From Podochytrium sp. JEL0797 (lineage: Eukaryota > Chytridiomycota > Chytridiomycetes > Chytridiales > Chytriomycetaceae), in NCBI GenBank assembly GCA_027596195.1, contig JADGJG010000924.1, positions 1-10,853 on the forward strand: 10,853 nucleotides of DNA, read 5' to 3'. The position numbers and the translations under genes were made by a program. The notes beneath the pieces were generated by a model. It was not told the DNA's origin, did not search any database, and worked only from the letters and a program-made list of their open reading frames with translations. Below are positions 7,015 through 10,853 of the stretch, piece by piece; position 1 is the first letter of the stretch; the number at the start of each line of letters is the position of its first letter.

Positions 7015-7882
7015 TCAAGCGCGCCATGGAATGACTTGCTCATCCGTCACCTCCCAGCTCATACCCGGAACCACACCCATATGGCAAGCCATTGGCTCAA
7101 TCTTCTCCAAAGCTCCCAAGCTAAAGTCAATCTTGACTCCACCCGTGCAAGCGACACACGAATCCCACACGACAAAGTTGCCTTCAACCTCTTGGCCGTT
7201 GTACTTGACCACCACGCGTTTGCCACACAATCCGGCCTTGTTGGCGCTAATTTGGTCTACCGCGAGTGCGACAATGTGGTTGTTGTTGCGTTGGGAGAGG
7301 GTTTGGTAGCCGGTGGAAGGCTCGCAGGCTGTGATCCCTTGGTTTTCGGCGTAGTGCGTGAATCCAGGGCATACTTGGTTGTGGATGTCGTAATAGTAGG
7401 TTCCTGAACCGGAACCGCTGAGTAGGACGTTGGCGGAACTTGAGCCAGAATTGCCGTCAGGCTGAGGTTCTGGAGCCGGGGCCGTGGTCTGAGGGGGTGG
7501 CGGGACATGTTGCGTGGTCTGGGGCGGAGGCGGGACATCAGATATAGTTTGAGGAGCTTTGGTAGATTCTGGAACTGGGATGGTCTCAATGGCGGTCTGT
7601 TGAGCTGGTTCGGTTGGAACAGGGGTTGTCAATTGTAGGGGCGATGCCGTGATGCTCTTTCCACCAGCTGCAGGACGTTCCGGTAGCATGCCAAGTAAGT
7701 GTGTGACCAATTCGACCGTATGCGCACTGGAGAAGGTCGGTTTCGGTCATGTCGCACGCCCATTCGCCAAAGTTGGAGCAAGATGCTTCAGCCACGTTAT
7801 CGGAGGAGCTTCCAGCAGGCAAAGCAGAAACTTGGAGGGATGCAGCGAAGAGTACGATTGAGTTCAATTTGGTAAAGATCAT
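7015..7882 (-). CDS. Secreted CBM19-like + DPBB protein with a frameshift in the linker
   Basis: Leader and chitin-binding module read from ATG 7882: signal peptide about 1-20, C35, C43, C53, C71, then W-W-K-E-H-H-G-I-A-P-T to about residue 83. The linker and DPBB domain continue in a different frame from about 7633 to TGA at 7015-7017. The junction sequence carries one base too many (or lacks two) at about 7633-7637; without it, T-T-P-V-P-T-E-P-A-Q-Q lines up with the chitinase linker. Unshifted, the first frame stops near 7586. The DPBB domain keeps all six cysteines, C-G-K-R-V and V-V-W-D-S-C-V-A-C. The linker contains V-P-P-P-P-Q-T-T twice. No other lesion is present, so this is a sequencing error, a very young pseudogene or, least likely, programmed frameshifting. 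Confidence 0.82.
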
Positions 7883-7919
7883 TGGTGGTTGTTGGTGTGT
7901 TTGGTTTGAGTGCGATGAA

Positions 7920-8047
7920 GTGGCAAGCCGCAGCTTATATACAAATTCGAAAAATTTCATTACCTGAAAGGATCCAAATCAAGCTTAAATCATTGAGGAT
8001 GATTGGATATACGTCGGAAGGTTCAAAGACTTCTTCCAGCCACCAAA
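7920..8047 (-). promoter_or_regulatory. Promoter region of the third CBM gene
   Basis: A TATA element (TTATATAC on the plus strand, 7935-7942) lies 53-60 nt upstream of the ATG at 7882. It is embedded in GTGGCAAGCCG (7920-7930) and GAAAAATTTCATT (7949-7961), both shared with the GH19 promoter. GGTTCAAA (8020-8027) and CAGCCACCAAA (8037-8047) repeat the distal elements. The high similarity to 5376-5510 indicates recent duplication, conserved control, or both. Confidence 0.62.
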
Positions 8048-8138
8048 CGGAAAGCGTTTGGAATGTGCAGACATTCGTCTCTTGATTCTATCCTAATGAA
8101 AAAGGAGAATTTTTTCCATCGGGACCGGCCCCCCTGTC

Positions 8139-8910
8139 ATGCCTCCGGCCGGCTACAACCAATACGTCCTCGGCATGGAATTGTTTCGTGATGGCAATTC
8201 CGCGAGGGTGCTGAGAACTTGAAGCCGTCATATGCGAAACTGAACGTTGAGCAACCGTCGAGCCCAGCCATCTGGCACTGTCTCCTGGCCATGATGCCCT
8301 ATTTCGAAACGGATGAGGATGCACCCTTCCTTGAATCGGTGCAGAAAAATCCAAACTCGCCCACCCTTCATCATGCGCTGGCTGTGCTTGTTTGCGGGTA
8401 CCTCTCCAACCGTGCGGACAGCCTGAAAGCTGCCAGCCCAGATCCGCAAGGCCATTGCGCTGTGCGACTCATTGAATCCGCAAGTACTCGAGGAGAAAAT
8501 CGTTGTCAACAACAAGCCTGAGGTTGCTTCCGTCAAGGAATATTTGTTGCGCGACGCTTTTCCACTGGTTACGGCGTATACTTCTCGGATAATGAGAAAT
8601 CCAGACTCGTGGCTAAACTCGACGTGAACAAACCATTGACAAATTTGTTCGTGGTGGGCCGCTTTTTTCCGCCAGCGCGAAGAGCAGCCGAGAACCAAAA
8701 TTTTCAGAGAAAGACCATTTATGTGCCTGGAAAGGAGTGTAATGGATGTGGTGTTCCAGCCTGCAACGCGAAGGACCCGCTGCTCCGAAGGCTGGTGCCG
8801 AAGTTGCAGAGTGGATTATTTCGCCACTTGGTCATGGTTTAGAAGGAGCTTTTAAAGTGAAAGGTGTGAATGTTAAGCGTTTCTTATTGAAGGAGGAGCG
8901 TTGGAATTAA
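8139..8910 (+). pseudogene. Decayed helical-repeat family gene, copy B (nearly full length)
   Basis: This is the best-preserved member of an unrecognised family, readable only by changing frame at least four times. It starts at ATG 8139 with Y-N-Q-Y-V-L-G-M-E-L-F. A one-base loss near 8198 leads to F-R-E-G-A-E-N-L-K and an alpha-helical region with P-N-S-P-T-L-H-H. From 8439 it reads R-K-A-I-A-L-C-D-S-L to about 8580, then L-V-A-K-L-D-V-N-K-P to a Cys cluster (C-N-G-C-G-V-P-A-C, about 8739-8765). From 8800 it reads A-E-V-A-E-W-I-I-S-P-L-G to TAA at 8908-8910. The fragments abut without spare sequence, so introns do not explain the shifts. The helices are TPR/Sel1-like and the Cys cluster could bind zinc, both tentative. 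It lies head-to-head with the CBM gene at 7882. Confidence 0.7.
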
Positions 8911-9199
8911 TAGATTATTCTTTGCGAACGCCAACCATCTAAATAAATCGAATATCAACCTCTTCTATTATCTTCTGGTGAAATTAGATCATCCGATTCC
9001 CTTGCCGACACCGCGCCGCACAGACCGATAGTTTGAAACCAGTCATTTGTCCTCCCTGAAGAGTTCACTTCAAAACACACTTCCCCGACACAAGCTACAA
9101 ACAAACTACCTGCTCAAAGTAACTGGAAAAAGTGAATGTGCCACGATTCACTTAAATTCCTTAAAAGACTTCGCATCAAAAAAATCTGTCTCCCATCAA
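8911..9199. other. Upstream region of SIL1
   Basis: No TATA element and no match to the chitin-gene promoters is seen. The SIL1 frame is open upstream to 9047 (with an ATG there), but that extension would place over 50 unremarkable residues before the signal peptide. Confidence 0.4.
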
Positions 9200-10113
9200 A
9201 TGAAACTAACACATCTCCTGTGTCTCCTCGCCATCGCCCTTCCCACCCTCGCCACATCCAGTCCCGCTGATGCAGCAGTACCCGCAGACCTTCTTATCCC
9301 TAACAACCCACAACCCCTCGACTGCTCCCACATGTTCGTCCCCTCGCGCGACTGGAAACCCATCCATCCTGACGAATGTGTTCCTGCGGGGTTGCATTTG
9401 CGTATGAACTTTGAGACTGGGGTGCGGGAGGGGAAGTTGCGGGACGGGGAGGAAGGGGCAGGGACAGATGTTGTGTTTGTGCGGCAGGAGGAGGAAGGGC
9501 TTGGTGTACCGCCGCCGGTTGTGCATGAGGAGGAGGAAGAGGAAGGAGTTGTGTATTTGCAGGAAGGGCTGTCGGATGAAGGTGAGGGCTGTTGTCACAA
9601 CTGGCACAAAACTGGGCGATTGTTTGTTTCGAACCATCACGCTCACCATCACGCACTTATCCCTCCACGCCAAACCCAGACCTCCTCCTCCACCTCTCTC
9701 ACCTCGAAGACCAAGTCTCCCGCATCGACGACGGCATCACACTCATGGAATCCACGCACGTGAAAGCGCGACTCCTCACCCTCCTCTCGACCTCCCCAAA
9801 CCCCCTTGTGCGAACACACGCAGCTAGGGTATACGCTGATGCTGTGAGCAACAACCTGTTGGCTCAGCAAGCTGCTTTATCCACGATGGATGTGATTCTT
9901 GGCACGTTGGATAGCGAAACGAACCCACAAGCGAGGAAGAGTGTCGTGCATGCCGTCGCGAGCTTAGTGAGAGGAAACAAAGTGTCCTCCCGCGTGTTTT
10001 GGAAACACGGCGGGTTCGAAACGCTGCGGAACGTGTTTGGAAGCGGGGACCGGCGGATTCAGAACAAGGTCAAGGAGTTGGTGGTGGATTTGTTTGATGC
10101 TGGTGGACGGTAG
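9200..10113 (+). CDS. SIL1: Sil1-type nucleotide exchange factor for the ER Hsp70 BiP
   Basis: ER-lumenal co-chaperone that promotes ADP release from BiP. Exons 9200-9581 and 9680-10113 give about 271 residues. A signal peptide (M-K-L-T-H-L-L-C-L-L) precedes a typical Sil1 segment: W-K-P-I-H-P-D-E-C-V-P-A-G-L-H, then R-M-N-F-E-T-G-V-R-E-G-K-L. An acidic stretch rich in Glu follows. Exon 2 supplies the armadillo-like helical domain: L-S-H-L-E-D-Q-V-S-R-I-D-D-G, then N-P-L-V-R-T-H-A-A-R-V and N-K-V-K-E-L-V-V-D-L-F. The start at 9200 was chosen for the signal peptide. In this frame the protein ends at TAG 10111-10113. The +1 frame stays open to TAG 10244-10246 and ends Q-S-E-L, resembling an ER retrieval tail, so a one-base error near 10100 may hide about 45 more residues. 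Confidence 0.85.
9582..9679 (+). other. SIL1 intron (98 nt)
   Basis: The donor is GTGAGG and the acceptor CCCAG, phase 1. Splicing joins S-D-E to D-L-L-L-H-L and restores the frame of the helical domain. Translating through the intron gives low-quality His/Thr/Ser-rich sequence. Confidence 0.83.
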
Positions 10114-10312
10114 TGGGAGGGATGAGGAAGGGTTGCAGTTGATGGTGGGAGCTGGGTTTTGTGGTGAGGTGGTGGTTGTGGAGGAGGATCTGTGTGAGGA
10201 GGCGAGGCGGGTGGTGAGTGAGAATGCTGGGCAGTCTGAATTATAGGACTTTTGAATCGTTGGGTTAATGAATACAGTAATGGCTTTTTATAAGGGTGTA
10301 TTATTTTATAAA
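10114..10312. other. SIL1-BCS1 convergent 3' region
   Basis: From 10114 to 10246 the plus strand holds a possible +1-frame continuation of SIL1. The 66 bases from 10247 to 10312 are AT-rich and must serve as 3' ends for both convergent genes. Confidence 0.5.
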
Positions 10313-10853
10313 TCAATCCACAATCGAATCCGAAAACACCTGCTTCGCATGCTCCACAGCCTCCTCCGCGCTCAACCGATACATGACAAAATGCCCCTGC
10401 AACGCCGCAGGACTCCACCGCCTCCCATCCCCACCCTTCACGAGCTTCTCCACAAACTGATCCGCGAGGTCCTCCTTTTTAGGGTAAAACCGCAAAAACA
10501 TGGCCCGTGTTTGCTTGGGAGTCGCGTTGTCGATTAGAATACGCATGTCGGCGCGTCCGGGTCGGATGAGGGCTGGGTCGAGGCGGGAGAGGTGGTTTGT
10601 GGTCATGAATACGATGCGTTCTTCGGAGGCGGCTACGCCGTCGAGGGCGTTGAGGAGGCCGGAGAATGTGACCATGGATTGAAATCTGAAAATGGGAATC
10701 GGCGATCAACCTCCACACACTCGACGCGCGCAACCAAAGAGACTCACCCTTCCTCCTTCGACTCCCGCTTCACAAACGCGGCATCAATATCCTCCAACAA
10801 CACCAAACTCCGCGGGGGCGCGTTCGTCAACAAATGCGCGAGCCGATCGTCCG
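10313..10853 (-). CDS. BCS1: Mitochondrial AAA ATPase BCS1, C-terminal part (cut by window edge)
   Basis: BCS1 is an inner-membrane AAA ATPase that translocates folded Rieske protein for respiratory complex III assembly. Exons 10853-10748 (5' incomplete) and 10685-10313 encode about 158 residues. Visible AAA elements in order are: [12 protein letters not shown], Walker [21 protein letters not shown], sensor-1 Asn in F-M-T-T-N-H, and [10 protein letters not shown] with arginine-finger positions. These are followed by the BCS1-style [10 protein letters not shown] and a short C-terminal tail. Walker A and the membrane and import segments lie beyond 10853. BCS1-like paralogues exist in some fungi, so the exact orthologue is slightly uncertain. 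Confidence 0.93.
10686..10747 (-). other. BCS1 intron (62 nt)
   Basis: The donor is GTGAGT and the acceptor TTTTCAG, phase 2. Splicing gives [13 protein letters not shown], which restores the conserved run from Walker B into the second region of homology. Confidence 0.92.

Noticed and set aside
2072..8910. Transposable element or CRISPR-like array as the cause of the repeated structure.
   Set aside because: No transposase, reverse transcriptase, long terminal repeats or regular spacer pattern was seen. The repetition is gene-sized and explained by tandem duplication of gene pairs.
9206..9673. Minus-strand open frames opposite SIL1 exon 1.
   Set aside because: They are antisense shadows. The plus strand has the signal peptide and Sil1 signature with a good intron.

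Overview
The window looks like nuclear DNA of an early-diverging, zoosporic-type fungus, most likely a chytrid; this is an inference. The evidence is short spliceosomal introns (47-98 nt, GT-AG, one with a textbook TACTAAC branch site), a Pap1/Yap-like bZIP factor, a Sil1-type ER exchange factor, a BCS1-type mitochondrial AAA ATPase, and a cluster of secreted proteins that join a CBM19-like chitin-binding module to either a GH19 chitinase or a double-psi beta-barrel (expansin/barwin-like) domain. The left edge is 83 bases of almost pure C, which looks like a contig-end artefact. The right edge cuts through BCS1.

Layout. 1-83: poly-C. 319-1494 (-): bZIP transcription factor in three exons. 2072-2935 (-): intact CBM19-like + DPBB protein. 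3678-4085 (+): decayed helical-repeat gene, copy A. 4095-4320 (-): deeply decayed relic of a CBM/DPBB gene. 4399-5340 (-): intact CBM19-like + GH19 chitinase. 5699-6515 (-): CBM/DPBB pseudogene with at least four lesions. 6564-6788 (+): 3' fragment of the helical-repeat family. 7015-7882 (-): CBM19-like + DPBB gene, intact apart from one frameshift in its linker. 8139-8910 (+): decayed helical-repeat gene, copy B. 9200-10113 or 10246 (+): SIL1. 10313-10853 (-): BCS1, 3' part.

The centre (about 2.0-8.9 kb) is a birth-and-death cluster. Three times a minus-strand chitin-binding gene lies head-to-head with a plus-strand member of one unrecognised family, which suggests tandem duplication of an ancestral divergent gene pair. 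The chitin-binding proteins share a nearly constant leader: signal peptide plus a four-cysteine module with Cys at residues 35, 43, 53 and 71 in all three well-preserved members. Behind a low-complexity linker the C-terminal half is swapped between DPBB and GH19. The better-preserved genes also share promoter features: a TATA element 51-62 nt before the ATG and a CCACCAA motif further upstream. These products are secreted and probably act together on chitin, one by hydrolysis and the others by binding or loosening. The flanking genes (bZIP, SIL1, BCS1) are ordinary single-copy housekeeping or regulatory genes.
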